DNA from: Bdellovibrio reynosensis
GTDB taxonomy: Bacteria; Bdellovibrionota; Bdellovibrionia; Bdellovibrionales; Bdellovibrionaceae
Length of the DNA: 64,000 nucleotides
Assembly: GCF_022814725.1 (NCBI RefSeq)
Contig: NZ_CP093442.1
Location: 1,116,001-1,180,000, forward strand
Direction of reading: 5' to 3'
Shown here: piece by piece, positions 1 through 8,829 of the stretch
How the letters are laid out: each line of letters starts with the position of its first letter
Position numbering within the stretch: position 1 is the stretch's first letter
Translations under genes and position numbers: made by a program
Notes under the pieces: model-generated
The model's database searches: none
Told to the model about the DNA's origin: nothing
What the model saw: only the letters and a program-made list of their open reading frames with translations

Positions 1-20
1 GCATTCTCATTTTAAAATAA

Positions 21-45
21 AAAAGGAGGCCTATAGCCTCCTTTT
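21..45 (-). terminator. Intrinsic terminator after rpoZ
   Basis: A perfect 10-bp inverted repeat (AAAAGGAGGC / GCCTCCTTTT) with a 5-base loop starts 24 bases past the rpoZ stop. On the minus strand the 3' arm runs into A/T-rich sequence, as expected of a Rho-independent terminator closing the mutL-to-rpoZ run. Confidence 0.85.
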
Positions 46-68
46 ATTCAATCTGAAAAACGACTCAA

Positions 69-308
69 TTATTTATTAAGGTCTTTCTCGATTTGCTTAA
101 TAGCTTCTTCATTAGCCATAGCTTCTTGGTATCCCACGTTTCCGATAGCTACTTCGCGAAGAGCGCTCACAATATATTTATTACTGCGAGTAGAAACTGT
201 CGCTTCTGCACCTTTAAGAAGTTGCTTAGCTCTTTTAGAAACCATCAAAACTAGAGCAAATCTATTAGGGACTTTTTCCAAGCAATCTTCAACAGTTACA
301 CGAGCCAT
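69..308 (-). CDS. rpoZ: DNA-directed RNA polymerase omega subunit
   Basis: The 79-residue product is the small omega subunit, which helps assemble beta' into RNA polymerase and in many bacteria contributes to ppGpp binding. The N-terminus ([20 protein letters not shown]) and the following SKRAKQL segment match the omega family, and the length is normal. It is the last gene of the run, 39 bases after gmk. The gmk-rpoZ neighbourhood is conserved in many proteobacteria, where spoT often follows; here the run ends at a terminator instead. Confidence 0.95.
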   Translation of the reverse strand: MARVTVEDCLEKVPNRFALVLMVSKRAKQLLKGAEATVSTRSNKYIVSALREVAIGNVGYQEAMANEEAIKQIEKDLNK

Positions 309-347
309 TTCGCCTCCAGGCAGATATCTAATCCGGCTAAATTACCG

Positions 348-908
348 CTAAGCTAGCAATTCTTCAACGATTTTTTTAAATTGGGCGTAGGAATGTTCAA
401 AGTTATCATTCACGATCTGATAATCGAACTTTGAGGCCTCTTTGATCTCTTTTTCGGCGTTCGCCATACGAACTTCGATATCTTTAGGAACCTTGCCGTC
501 ACGCTTTTCAATGCGGCGACGCAGCTCATCAATCGACGGGGGAAGGATAAAAATCGTCTTTGCGTCCTCTGGGAACTTGGTTTTAAAGGTCACGACACCC
601 TGGATATCAATATCCATGATCGCGCACTTACCCTGCTCCCAAGTATCATTGATGGATTTATAGGAAGTTCCGTAATAGTTCGTGTGAACTTTGGCCCATT
701 CTACGAAAAAGCCCTCTTTGACCTTTTTTTGGAAGTCTTCAGAATCGATGAAGTGGTACGGGTGGCCTTCAGACTCCCCTTTACGCATTTCCCGGGTAGT
801 AAAAGTAATGACGTCGACTAAGCGAGGATCTTCCTTGCTAATCTTTTCGACAAAGCTACTTTTTCCTGCGCCACTTGGAGCGGCGACAATAATCAACCGA
901 GTCTTCAT
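348..908 (-). CDS. gmk: Guanylate kinase
   Basis: Cytosolic guanylate kinase converts GMP and ATP to GDP and ADP in purine nucleotide synthesis. The P-loop APSGAGKSS is at residues 10-18. The GMP-binding TTRxxRxGExxGxxYxF signature lies at about 37-53. The 186-residue length is near the usual ~200, and the start is fixed by the canonical short N-terminus before the P-loop. The gene overlaps the end of yicC by 4 bases, implying translational coupling, and is followed by rpoZ. Confidence 0.97.
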   Translation of the reverse strand: MKTRLIIVAAPSGAGKSSFVEKISKEDPRLVDVITFTTREMRKGESEGHPYHFIDSEDFQKKVKEGFFVEWAKVHTNYYGTSYKSINDTWEQGKCAIMDIDIQGVVTFKTKFPEDAKTIFILPPSIDELRRRIEKRDGKVPKDIEVRMANAEKEIKEASKFDYQIVNDNFEHSYAQFKKIVEELLA

Positions 909-1783
909 TGTACGTTTTGTACCTGTTCTCTAAGTCTTTCAATAAGGGTTTTAGCTTCTACCACAGCCTGGGTGATCTTGGCTACCTGAGACTTTGAGCC
1001 AATCGTATTCACTTCGCGCAGCAGCTCTTGAGTGTAAAAATCTAACTTCTTACCTTCCGCCTGCTGAGAGCCCACCAATTGGCGGTAGTTTTTAATATGC
1101 TCACTTAAGCGGCTTAGTTCTTCGTTGATATCTGCTTTTTCAAGCTGAATCACAATTTCCTGGGACAAACGAGCCGGATCAAGATCATTGCCTTTAAGGC
1201 GAGCGCGGATCTTTTGCTCGAACTTTTCTTGAAGCTGAGTATTAGCTTCTTCGCGCAACTCGCTGATGGTCTTCACTTGTTTTTCTAACGAGATCAAAAG
1301 CTTTTCCAGATCTTTTCTTAAAGCTTTACCTTCACGCACGCGTTCACGGTCACAATTTTTACAAGCTTCCGTGAAGGCTTTCTTTAAGATCTTTTCTTCA
1401 CCTGGAAGAAGTTCGTAAGTGTCTTCGACTTTAATTACGTCAGGCAGACGGGCTAAAGCTTCAAGGTGAACTTGATATGGCAGTGAAAGTTCTTTAGATA
1501 GATGCTTGTAGGCGCTAACGTATTTCTTCGCTAAACCGTCATTCACAGTCATCACAGCTTTTGCTGCGGAACTTTTCACTCGACGGGAAACGAAGATATC
1601 AATCGTTCCGCGGTGCAAGCTTTGACCAAGGGTTTTTTTAAGCTCCCCTTCATGGGCGACGAATTCACGCGGCAAATGAAAGCGAGTTTCCAAAAAGCGT
1701 CCATTCACTGCACGAATACTCACTTCAACAGTAACGTCTTTTGCTTGAACTCTCGCGGTGCCGTAACCAGTCATGCTTCTCAT
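905..1783 (-). CDS. yicC: YicC family endoribonuclease
   Basis: The 292-residue product starts with the family signature MRSMTGYG and ends with the conserved LLREVNTIGSK region and a helical tail. YicC proteins are endoribonucleases; the E. coli member acts on small RNAs such as RyhB. The middle (about residues 130-200) is rich in charged heptad-like sequence, consistent with the family's long helices. The gene sits 35 bases after miaA and overlaps gmk by 4 bases. The yicC-gmk-rpoZ order is widely conserved. Confidence 0.93.
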   Translation of the reverse strand: MRSMTGYGTARVQAKDVTVEVSIRAVNGRFLETRFHLPREFVAHEGELKKTLGQSLHRGTIDIFVSRRVKSSAAKAVMTVNDGLAKKYVSAYKHLSKELSLPYQVHLEALARLPDVIKVEDTYELLPGEEKILKKAFTEACKNCDRERVREGKALRKDLEKLLISLEKQVKTISELREEANTQLQEKFEQKIRARLKGNDLDPARLSQEIVIQLEKADINEELSRLSEHIKNYRQLVGSQQAEGKKLDFYTQELLREVNTIGSKSQVAKITQAVVEAKTLIERLREQVQNVQ

Positions 1784-1818
1784 AGTCTCTCCATTGTGCT
1801 TAACGCCCTATTCTGGGG

Positions 1819-2751
1819 TCAAGAGTTCAGAAATTTCTCGACCATATCTCTTGCTTCAGGGAAACCGGTTGCGCCTGCAAACCAGTGAATATCTTTGTCA
1901 CGTTGAAACCAAGTGCGCTGTCTTTTTGCTAGCTGTCGTGTGTTTTTCGAAATTTCTTGGAGCAAATCCTGGGAAGTTAACTCACCCTTTAAGTGCGCAA
2001 TGCTTTCCTTGTATCCGACACTGCTCATTGGCGCCCAAGTTTCCAAACCTTGGTCCAGAAGGGATTTCACTTCTTCCAGTAACCCCTGCTGCAACATTTT
2101 TTCCGTTCGCAAATGAATGCGGTCTTTTAAAACTTCACGATCCCAACTTGGTCCGATTTTTAAAAGTGGATAAGGGAATTTTTCCTGAACATCTGCGAAT
2201 TCTTTTTGAATTTGCGTGACGGTTTTGTTTTGTGAACGCATCAGTTCGATAGCGCGACCGATACGATAGTGATCGGAAAGATGAATTTTTGCGCCGTACT
2301 CTGGATCTTTTACTAATAATTCTTGATGAAGTTTTTCTGCGCCACCATCAGCCGCTAATTCATCAGCGACCTGCTTTTGAATTTCTGCAGGCATTGGTAA
2401 AACAGGATACATGCCTTTTTCAATAGCCATAAAATAAAAGCCTGTGCCACCCACCACAAACACGGCCTTATCTTCGGGAATTTCTTTTAAACAATTAAAA
2501 AAATCACGATGATACTTCCCCGCAGTCATCTCGTGCGGAGGCAGAACGTAATCAAACAAATAGTGCGGCACTAACTTCATTTCTTCTTTTGAAGGCTTCG
2601 CCGCACCGATATCAACATGCTTATAAAGCTGAATGGAATCACAGTTAACGATGACGCCGTTGAATTCTTGCGCAAGCTTTAGTGCCCACTCGGATTTTCC
2701 AGTGGCCGTTGCTCCGACGACAAAAATCACTTTTCTAGAAGCCACCATCAC
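1819..2751 (-). CDS. miaA: tRNA dimethylallyltransferase
   Basis: MiaA transfers a dimethylallyl group to N6 of A37 in tRNAs reading UNN codons. The P-loop GATATGKS is near residues 13-20. It is followed by the DSxQxYxxxDIGxAKP motif at about 38-54 and the GGTGFYFMA motif near 100. Length (310) is normal. The first codons overlap the mutL stop by 4 bases, so the two are probably translated together. mutL-miaA linkage is also seen in E. coli (mutL-miaA-hfq). Confidence 0.96.
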   Translation of the reverse strand: MMVASRKVIFVVGATATGKSEWALKLAQEFNGVIVNCDSIQLYKHVDIGAAKPSKEEMKLVPHYLFDYVLPPHEMTAGKYHRDFFNCLKEIPEDKAVFVVGGTGFYFMAIEKGMYPVLPMPAEIQKQVADELAADGGAEKLHQELLVKDPEYGAKIHLSDHYRIGRAIELMRSQNKTVTQIQKEFADVQEKFPYPLLKIGPSWDREVLKDRIHLRTEKMLQQGLLEEVKSLLDQGLETWAPMSSVGYKESIAHLKGELTSQDLLQEISKNTRQLAKRQRTWFQRDKDIHWFAGATGFPEARDMVEKFLNS

Positions 2752-4628
2752 ACGATTCGTCCGAAATCTTTTTCTAATTTATAAAATGGATATTCCACGC
2801 TGACAGGTCTGCCATGAGGGCAGAAGCTAGAAAGTGGGAATGTATCCATATCACGCAGCAATGTTTTCATTTGGTCCAAGCCTAATGCTTGGCCGGCACG
2901 AACCACTGAGTGGCAGGCCATAGTGGCGCAGATATCACCAACGACACGCTCTAATGAAAAGCTTCCGCCTTGTTCGACAATCTCGTGGGCCATTTTATCT
3001 AGGACACTGCCTAAGATGGATTCTTTAATCATCAAAGGTGCTGCTTTAACACCGATCGTTCCTGGGCCTAGAGCTTCAATGAAAACTCCCAGCCGTTCGA
3101 TTTCTTTTCCTAAAGTCAAAATCGCTTCGACTTTTTCTGGCGACATATCGATTGCCAGAGGGAATAAAAAATCCTGCACATCAACTTTTCCGCCCTTCCA
3201 CGCACTCATCAGTTTTTCAAAAACGACGCGTTCGTGGGCCGCGTGTTGATCGACGAAAATAATTTTATCGCGGCTTTGGGTGACGATGTAAGTAAGATTG
3301 GCCTGACCTAGAACTTCCAGCGAAGACCAGTAGCCTTGCGGTTCCTGATTTTTTTCAGGTTGATATTGCGGGACAGACTGTTGATGGGCGGGTGGTGTTT
3401 CAAAATTATCTCTTGAAGCAGCCGCATCCGCCAAACACTGATAGTTCAACTTTGGTTGCTGCAAGTTCGCTGATGGGAAATGAAAATCCTTCTTTTGAAA
3501 CGTCGTTGTGTTTAACGAAGAATCTTGGAAAGTTAGATTTTCTTTTGGCGTCACCGCTGCGAAATTTGGAAGACCTTGAGTTGATTTATAATCGCCGGCA
3601 GAAACGCCTTCTAAAGGCGCCGGTCCTGGTTTAGGTGCGTTTGCTCCCAACCACGGTGCTTGCTCTAAAGTTCCGCGCAACGACGCTGCAACAGCTCTAA
3701 AAGCCAAGGACGCGTTTTGAAATTTCACCTGGGATTTCGTTGGGTGAATGTTCACGTCAACGCAATCTGGATCCGTTTCAACCCACACCACAGCGATAGG
3801 ATATTCGCCGTGCATTAGTAAACTGCGATAAGCTTCATTCACTGCCGCTTGCAAACTGCGATCTTGGATCCAACGATTCTGGGCAAAAAGCCAAATATTT
3901 TTAGCGGTCTTTGCGACATTGTGTGGATCTGCGAACACCGCATACGCTTTTACGTTTTCGCGGGAAGCTTCCCCTTCAAACAACGGTTTGATCTCTAAAA
4001 TTTGTTCAACACGATCTTTGCGGGTTTTGCAAGCTGGCCAGAAACTAACAAGCTTCCCGTTTTCCTGAATACGAATTTCTACGTTATAGTGAGATAACGC
4101 CATGGCTTTAAGCGTGGTTTTAATCGCCCCATTTTCAGCCGCATCGGATTTTAAAAACTTTAAACGTGCTGGCGTATTATCAAAAAGATTTTCCATTAAG
4201 ATCGTGGTCCCTTGGGAACCACCAACCTTGTCGATGTCACGTTTCTTGCCGTATTCGCAAATCAACTGGTGAGCCTGCTCATCACCTTCACGGCGCGAAG
4301 TGATGGTAAGCTTACTAACCGCAGAGATACTCGCTAAGGCTTCACCTCGGAATCCGAAAGTTTTTAAACTCCACAGGTCATCGGTTTTTGAAATTTTACT
4401 GGTCGCGAATCGCTCTAAAGATTTTGGCAAATCTTCAGGGGCCATGCCTTTTCCGTTGTCGATCACTTTGACGATTCGTCCGCCGTCAAAAAATTCAATG
4501 TGCACGCGTGTGGCACCAGCATCGATGCTGTTTTCGACAAGTTCTTTTACCAGATGCGCGGGACGCTCTACGACTTCGCCAGCGGCGATTTGATCGACTA
4601 CTTCAGGAGGCAAGACATGGATTGACAT
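2748..4628 (-). CDS. mutL: DNA mismatch repair protein MutL with endonuclease motif
   Basis: MutL couples mismatch recognition by MutS to strand incision. The N-terminal GHKL ATPase motifs are present: ENSIDAGA, DNGKGM and FGFRGEALASI. A proline/glutamine-rich linker separates them from the C-terminal dimerization domain. That domain carries DQHAAHERVVFE, matching the endonuclease motif DQHA(X)2E(X)4E, plus the ACHSVVRAG and CPHGRP metal-site motifs. This MutL is therefore probably a nicking enzyme that needs no MutH. An upstream in-frame start at 4664 exists, but MSIHVLPPEVVDQIAAGEVV at 4628 is the standard family N-terminus. It is the first gene of the run mutL-miaA-yicC-gmk-rpoZ. Confidence 0.95.
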   Translation of the reverse strand: MSIHVLPPEVVDQIAAGEVVERPAHLVKELVENSIDAGATRVHIEFFDGGRIVKVIDNGKGMAPEDLPKSLERFATSKISKTDDLWSLKTFGFRGEALASISAVSKLTITSRREGDEQAHQLICEYGKKRDIDKVGGSQGTTILMENLFDNTPARLKFLKSDAAENGAIKTTLKAMALSHYNVEIRIQENGKLVSFWPACKTRKDRVEQILEIKPLFEGEASRENVKAYAVFADPHNVAKTAKNIWLFAQNRWIQDRSLQAAVNEAYRSLLMHGEYPIAVVWVETDPDCVDVNIHPTKSQVKFQNASLAFRAVAASLRGTLEQAPWLGANAPKPGPAPLEGVSAGDYKSTQGLPNFAAVTPKENLTFQDSSLNTTTFQKKDFHFPSANLQQPKLNYQCLADAAASRDNFETPPAHQQSVPQYQPEKNQEPQGYWSSLEVLGQANLTYIVTQSRDKIIFVDQHAAHERVVFEKLMSAWKGGKVDVQDFLFPLAIDMSPEKVEAILTLGKEIERLGVFIEALGPGTIGVKAAPLMIKESILGSVLDKMAHEIVEQGGSFSLERVVGDICATMACHSVVRAGQALGLDQMKTLLRDMDTFPLSSFCPHGRPVSVEYPFYKLEKDFGRIV

Positions 4629-4666
4629 AGAGGGAATTTGCCGGAAGGAACCCCGCAAGTCCACTG

Positions 4667-5248
4667 TTATTCAGGCTGCGCGCAGTCCTCAAACTGCTGG
4701 CATTTTAGCAGCTTCATTCTAAGCTGTTTTAATTCTGAAAGAGTAAGCTCCATTTCCTCATCAAAACCATGGCGCACGCCTCCAAAATCTGAGAGGGATT
4801 TATACAGAGTTTTACTGTCGAATTGATCTGGTCTTAGTCGTAAATCCGAAAAGGTTTCAAAGTTCATCTTCCTTGGAAACTTCGCCAGGTTATATAAAAA
4901 ACGCTGACGTTGGGATTTCACTTTTTCCAACGCTTGCTTTTGATTTTTCCAGCATTTGACTTCGGAAACTAAGACGACTTTTGCTGTATTACGGTCGATG
5001 ATAACAATATCAAGCTCCCCCAAGGTCAGCTCCCCGGTTGAATATTCAATCCCTGAAGCAAGAATGTAATCACTAGAGGGATAATCTTGCGCATATTGCA
5101 ACAGGCCCACCATTTCGCAGATAGCCCCATCGGGTTCGTAATTAACGCGGGATTGTTTTAAGGCTTCAAAGTAGGGTTCGATGTCGGCAGCAGAGGCAGT
5201 GAATGAAATAAACAATACAGTTAGCGAAATTAGAAAACGCATCGACAC
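4667..5248 (-). CDS. Secreted PD-(D/E)XK nuclease-like protein
   Basis: The 193-residue product begins with a clear Sec signal peptide (about residues 1-20, ending TASA). The mature part has an acidic residue in a helix (E45), then GELD at 77-80, then SEVKCW at 95-100. These follow the E...GxxD...ExK layout of PD-(D/E)XK nucleases and resemble the YraN pattern GELDLI...VEVK. A nuclease fold is inferred from the motif; no activity is shown. The gene ends 38 bases before mutL on the same strand, but nothing suggests a repair role for an exported protein. Confidence 0.6.
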   Translation of the reverse strand: MSMRFLISLTVLFISFTASAADIEPYFEALKQSRVNYEPDGAICEMVGLLQYAQDYPSSDYILASGIEYSTGELTLGELDIVIIDRNTAKVVLVSEVKCWKNQKQALEKVKSQRQRFLYNLAKFPRKMNFETFSDLRLRPDQFDSKTLYKSLSDFGGVRHGFDEEMELTLSELKQLRMKLLKCQQFEDCAQPE

Positions 5249-5309
5249 CCCTTGTACGGGGCCAGATCTACAACAGAACTTGTCTTGATTCTAAGAAAAT
5301 CGCGCTGCG

Positions 5310-6152
5310 TTAGAATTCGTAACCTAAACTAAGACCATAGCCATAATACTTGGTGCGTTCCCAATAATAACGAGCGTCCGTTTTTAAAGAAAAAGCACCG
5401 AAGCGGAAAGCCAATCCCACATCAAATACAGCTCCCAAAGTCATATCATCAGCAGAATATGTGATTGTTTCGGTACCATCTGGAACGTCAATATTGAAGT
5501 GAGAGTAGCGAAACATCGGACCGAAACCATAATAAAATAAATGGGTTTTACTTTGTGGTAGAACGGTCTGCAGAAGGAAGTTTGCCATGAAAATGTAACC
5601 GTCAGCGGGTTTGCCAGTATAATCTTGATAATATCCAGGAGCACCGAAATGGAAAAGGATGCTGGCGTCAGTGTAGATTTCACCGTCAAACAAAGTGTTT
5701 TCGCCACTGAATTTAAAACCATAGAAAGTTAAAAATTTCGCGCGTTCGGATCCCAGCGTATCCTCGGTATAGTTAATAAAATCTAAGACCGGCCCACGAT
5801 AGCGAGTCGCATGAAAAGGTTTTTTTCGTGTGTCCTTTTTATCTTTTTTTGCCTCTTTAGGTTTTTCTAATTTCACTACACCCAATTGCACATCGGTGTC
5901 GGAAATCCAACCAAGGCTGCCAGGCTTTAAGCGAATTTTATAAAACGCGCCTTTTTTATTCTTAGAGATGCTGTAAACAGCTCCCCTTTTCACGGTGTTA
6001 ATTACGGGCGAATCAAAATCAGCATCTTGATAAATCAAGGCGCCATCAAGAACCACAGTCGCTTGCTGGGACTGCGCCCAGCATAGGAGTGGAAATAGAA
6101 ATGTAAGTAAAAGGGCCGCCGCCGTTTTATTTAAAACGCATGATCCAAACAC
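5310..6152 (-). CDS. SH3-domain protein with C-terminal outer-membrane barrel
   Basis: A signal peptide (about 1-27, ending CWAQ) precedes a bacterial SH3-like domain. Its repeating pattern (GALIYQDADFDSPV, then GAFYKIRL and GWISDTDV) spans about residues 30-90. A lysine-rich linker (about 95-112) leads to a C-terminal part of alternating beta strands ending GYGLSLGYEF. The terminal Phe is typical of outer-membrane barrels. SH3-like domains often bind peptidoglycan, so the protein may link wall and outer membrane (inference). Translation uses a GTG start that overlaps the upstream glycosyltransferase gene by 26 bases. Confidence 0.65.
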   Translation of the reverse strand: MFGSCVLNKTAAALLLTFLFPLLCWAQSQQATVVLDGALIYQDADFDSPVINTVKRGAVYSISKNKKGAFYKIRLKPGSLGWISDTDVQLGVVKLEKPKEAKKDKKDTRKKPFHATRYRGPVLDFINYTEDTLGSERAKFLTFYGFKFSGENTLFDGEIYTDASILFHFGAPGYYQDYTGKPADGYIFMANFLLQTVLPQSKTHLFYYGFGPMFRYSHFNIDVPDGTETITYSADDMTLGAVFDVGLAFRFGAFSLKTDARYYWERTKYYGYGLSLGYEF

Positions 6153-6822
6153 GATAGAAGGCCTCGATGACGATTTTTAATGACATTTTACTTTGGCCAA
6201 CGCGACGGTCTTCAAACACTATCGGAGACTCTGCACCTTTGAAGCCTTTTTTAAGCGCTTTGTATTTTAATTCGATTTGAAAACTATAACCGTTAGATTC
6301 GACAGTCGATAAATCAATGCCAATGAGAACTTCTTTTTTCCAGGCATTAAATCCACCCGTCCAATCATTTAATGGAAAGCCCAAAATCATGCGAGCATAA
6401 ATGCCGCCACCACGAGAAATGATCTTACGAATAAGGCCCCAGTTAACAGTTCTGCCACCAGAAATATAGCGAGATCCTACTGCGAAGTCATGGGTTTGAA
6501 GTTTTGAAAGCAAGGGACCCAAATCTTCGGGACGGTGGGAAAAGTCCGCATCCATCTCTGTAATCGCTTCGTATCCATGATCCATTCCCCAGCGGAAACC
6601 CGCAATATAAGCTTTGCCCAACCCCTGTTTTCCGGGGCGAGAAAGCAAATGCAGCTGAGGAATTGATTTTTGCATTTCGCGTACAATAGCACCCGTTCCA
6701 TCCGGAGAGTTGTCATCAACGACAAGAATATCCACGCTTAGATTTTGCGCCAAAACCGCTGGAACAATAGCTTGGATATTTTCTTTTTCGTTATACGTCG
6801 GGATCACTATAAGTGTTTTCAT
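6127..6822 (-). CDS. Polyprenol-monophosphomannose synthase-type glycosyltransferase
   Basis: A family 2 glycosyltransferase of 231 residues resembling dolichol/polyprenol-phosphate mannose synthases, which load a sugar from a nucleotide donor onto a lipid phosphate at the cytoplasmic face. The start MKTLIVIPTYNEKENI is canonical. DDNSPDGTG lies at about 37-45. The metal-binding DAD (EMDADFSH) and GSRYISGG motifs follow. There is no C-terminal GtrA-like membrane domain, so this is the short soluble form. It overlaps the next gene by 26 bases. The acceptor and donor cannot be told from sequence. Confidence 0.85.
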   Translation of the reverse strand: MKTLIVIPTYNEKENIQAIVPAVLAQNLSVDILVVDDNSPDGTGAIVREMQKSIPQLHLLSRPGKQGLGKAYIAGFRWGMDHGYEAITEMDADFSHRPEDLGPLLSKLQTHDFAVGSRYISGGRTVNWGLIRKIISRGGGIYARMILGFPLNDWTGGFNAWKKEVLIGIDLSTVESNGYSFQIELKYKALKKGFKGAESPIVFEDRRVGQSKMSLKIVIEAFYRVWIMRFK

Positions 6823-6890
6823 GCCGGGTTAGACTGACATAAACCCAGCCGATAGGCAAGAAAGATGGCCTTGATTACGAGATTAGAAAA

Positions 6891-7331
6891 TTAGATGGAA
6901 CGAGAAACGAGCTTACCCTTGCCTTTAGATTGCAAAGCCTCTGCTTTTTGCTTTGGAATTGCAGGCAAATTAAGCGGTTTCGCCAATAGATATTTAGGAT
7001 CTTGCTTGCGGATGTCTAATTGCTCTTTCACCTTCTGCGCCGCAGATTCAGGATCTTTAAGATACAACACCGGATCAAATCCACAAGAACGGCATACAAC
7101 AGAAAGGCGCCAGCGAATTTTCACGAAGACTTCAGAAATTGCTAAGCACACCACAAAAGCAATCATCACCCGCGGATCATACTGCTGCCAAATCGCGAAC
7201 ATCACGACCACCGAAGCAAAGGCACTGGCAATAATATTCATAAACGAAACGCTTCGTTTACGATAAATACGGCGAGGACTTTTACAAAAGGCGCAATAAC
7301 AGTTGTGACGTTCTTTAAACATGGCAAACAT
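6891..7331 (-). CDS. Small membrane protein with split zinc-ribbon cysteines
   Basis: This 146-residue protein is not recognised. It has a CxCxxC cluster near the start (about residues 11-16), two hydrophobic segments (about 32-50 and 55-72), then a CxxC (CRSC) at about 81-84. A Lys/Gln-rich cytoplasmic tail follows. The two cysteine groups flank the membrane hairpin and could together bind one metal ion (inference). Two ATGs at 7331 and 7322 are possible starts, with no clear ribosome binding site. It is divergent from the barrel gene at 7411. Confidence 0.55.
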   Translation of the reverse strand: MFAMFKERHNCYCAFCKSPRRIYRKRSVSFMNIIASAFASVVVMFAIWQQYDPRVMIAFVVCLAISEVFVKIRWRLSVVCRSCGFDPVLYLKDPESAAQKVKEQLDIRKQDPKYLLAKPLNLPAIPKQKAEALQSKGKGKLVSRSI

Positions 7332-7410
7332 ATATCTAGTGTGCCGGATTTGAGGTCTAGAACGAAAGATGAATTTTTGAAAAATGACATTGCCTTGCTA
7401 GAATTAAGAA

Positions 7411-8076
7411 ATGCAAATATCAAAAACAATCCAATTCGTTCTGATCTTTTTAAGCTTACTTTCCGCTCCCACTTTGGTCCAGGCCGCAGGCACGGATCGC
7501 GATGGAGATTATGAAGAAGTCAGCTATGACGACCTCCTTAACGAGCTCAATGCCAAGAAAAAGAACTTGGTGAAAACTTCTACCAGTTCGTTTGATGACG
7601 TTCGTTTGCATGCGGGAATTGGCTACGTAAATTCTTTTATGAATATTGCCACGAACAATCGAAACTTCAATCGTCACGCTAGCGGAATTCAGCTTTCGAT
7701 GGGCATGGATTTATTTTCACCACACTGGTTTGCTGAAGGTGTGTTTAGAAACTATGGAGTCACAGACACAGGTTCTGAAGAACTGACCATGCGAGAGATT
7801 GACTTAAAAATCGGTCATTCGAATTTGTTAGAGTCTATTTGGAATTATTCAGTCAGCGCGGGTCTATCAAACCGCTTTATGAAATTCCAAGATCCTGCCA
7901 AAAATATTGATGTGAATGACACGACTCCTTCCTTGGTGATCTCGACGGGCTTTCATGCCCAAGTTCATAAAAACCTTTCTTTAGGCGCCGAGGTTAGCGC
8001 CCGCAACGCTGTCATCAGTCGTACGGCAGATAAAAACAGCTTTGACTTTGCTTTTCGCTTAAACACTTCCCTATAA
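7411..8076 (+). CDS. Predicted outer-membrane beta-barrel protein
   Basis: A 221-residue protein with a signal peptide (about 1-26, ending VQAA) and a short acidic and lysine-rich segment. Alternating-hydrophobicity strands follow (for example GIQLSMGMDLFSP and LSLGAEVSARNAV), ending in FAFRLNTSL. The size fits an 8-stranded barrel. No family is recognised. The GTG start of the next gene lies 7 bases downstream, so the two are probably co-transcribed. Confidence 0.6.
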   Translation: MQISKTIQFVLIFLSLLSAPTLVQAAGTDRDGDYEEVSYDDLLNELNAKKKNLVKTSTSSFDDVRLHAGIGYVNSFMNIATNNRNFNRHASGIQLSMGMDLFSPHWFAEGVFRNYGVTDTGSEELTMREIDLKIGHSNLLESIWNYSVSAGLSNRFMKFQDPAKNIDVNDTTPSLVISTGFHAQVHKNLSLGAEVSARNAVISRTADKNSFDFAFRLNTSL

Positions 8077-8083
8077 TTGGGAA

Positions 8084-8752
8084 GTGGATTTAATTGTCTT
8101 CGCTCTTAGTCTATCCGTTTTTATTTTAGGCCTCGCGGTTTTTGCAAACCGCGCTCGAGCCCGCAAAGACATTCCGTTTGAATTGACACCGAACTGTTTG
8201 CTGACCCGTTGGCCAATTCTTTTTGTTACCGGGCCTCGTTCTATTTTTTATTTTAGTAAATTCTGGAATCTGCATCCGGTGTTTTTAACTGAGCATGGCT
8301 ATGAAGTCTTCACCGTGCATTTGCCCTGGAAGAATGCCGATCAACGTCGCCAACGATTTGAGGAATTCCTATCTCAGCAGGAAAATCATAAAAGACATTT
8401 TCATCTTGTGGTGGATAGCCCAACTTTCACTGAACTAGAATCTGTTTTGCGCGGACGTCGCTCTAGCGCGATAAAAAGCATCACCGAAATGACCGACGAT
8501 TCTTCAAAGCAAGAGTCAAAGTCACTTTTTGCCCTGCCCGTTCCCTTTGCCACGATCGAATGCCGCCTATCAAAAGCAGAACCGAAACTTTTAAAACTCT
8601 CTTACCGACTTCATAAATACATGGTGAAACCCATTCGTCCCGCAAGCCTAAGCACCTTGGGTGCGATAGATGAAACTGCTATCCAAAATTGCCAGCTGCT
8701 TTTGGAAAGAGCGAGCAACCTTGCTGAAATGGATTTGCGCGACGAAACTTAA
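8084..8752 (+). CDS. Membrane-anchored lipase-fold-like protein lacking the nucleophile motif
   Basis: A GTG start follows 7 bases after the barrel gene, with GGGAA nearby as ribosome binding site. The 222-residue product has one N-terminal transmembrane helix (about 3-21). Its next segment, PILFVTGPRSIFYF...LTEHGYEVFTVHLP, resembles the opening strands of triacylglycerol lipases (PIVLVHG...L..GYxV). The expected GHSxG nucleophile elbow is replaced by HFHLVVDSPT, and the oxyanion HG is TG. If the fold assignment is right it is a non-catalytic relative. The assignment is tentative. Confidence 0.45.
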   Translation: MDLIVFALSLSVFILGLAVFANRARARKDIPFELTPNCLLTRWPILFVTGPRSIFYFSKFWNLHPVFLTEHGYEVFTVHLPWKNADQRRQRFEEFLSQQENHKRHFHLVVDSPTFTELESVLRGRRSSAIKSITEMTDDSSKQESKSLFALPVPFATIECRLSKAEPKLLKLSYRLHKYMVKPIRPASLSTLGAIDETAIQNCQLLLERASNLAEMDLRDET

Positions 8753-8829
8753 AACACACGCTTTAGCGAAATTATTCACGCTAAAATTGAAGTGTTGCCT
8801 CTAACCTGGACTAATGTTGAAATGGTCCC

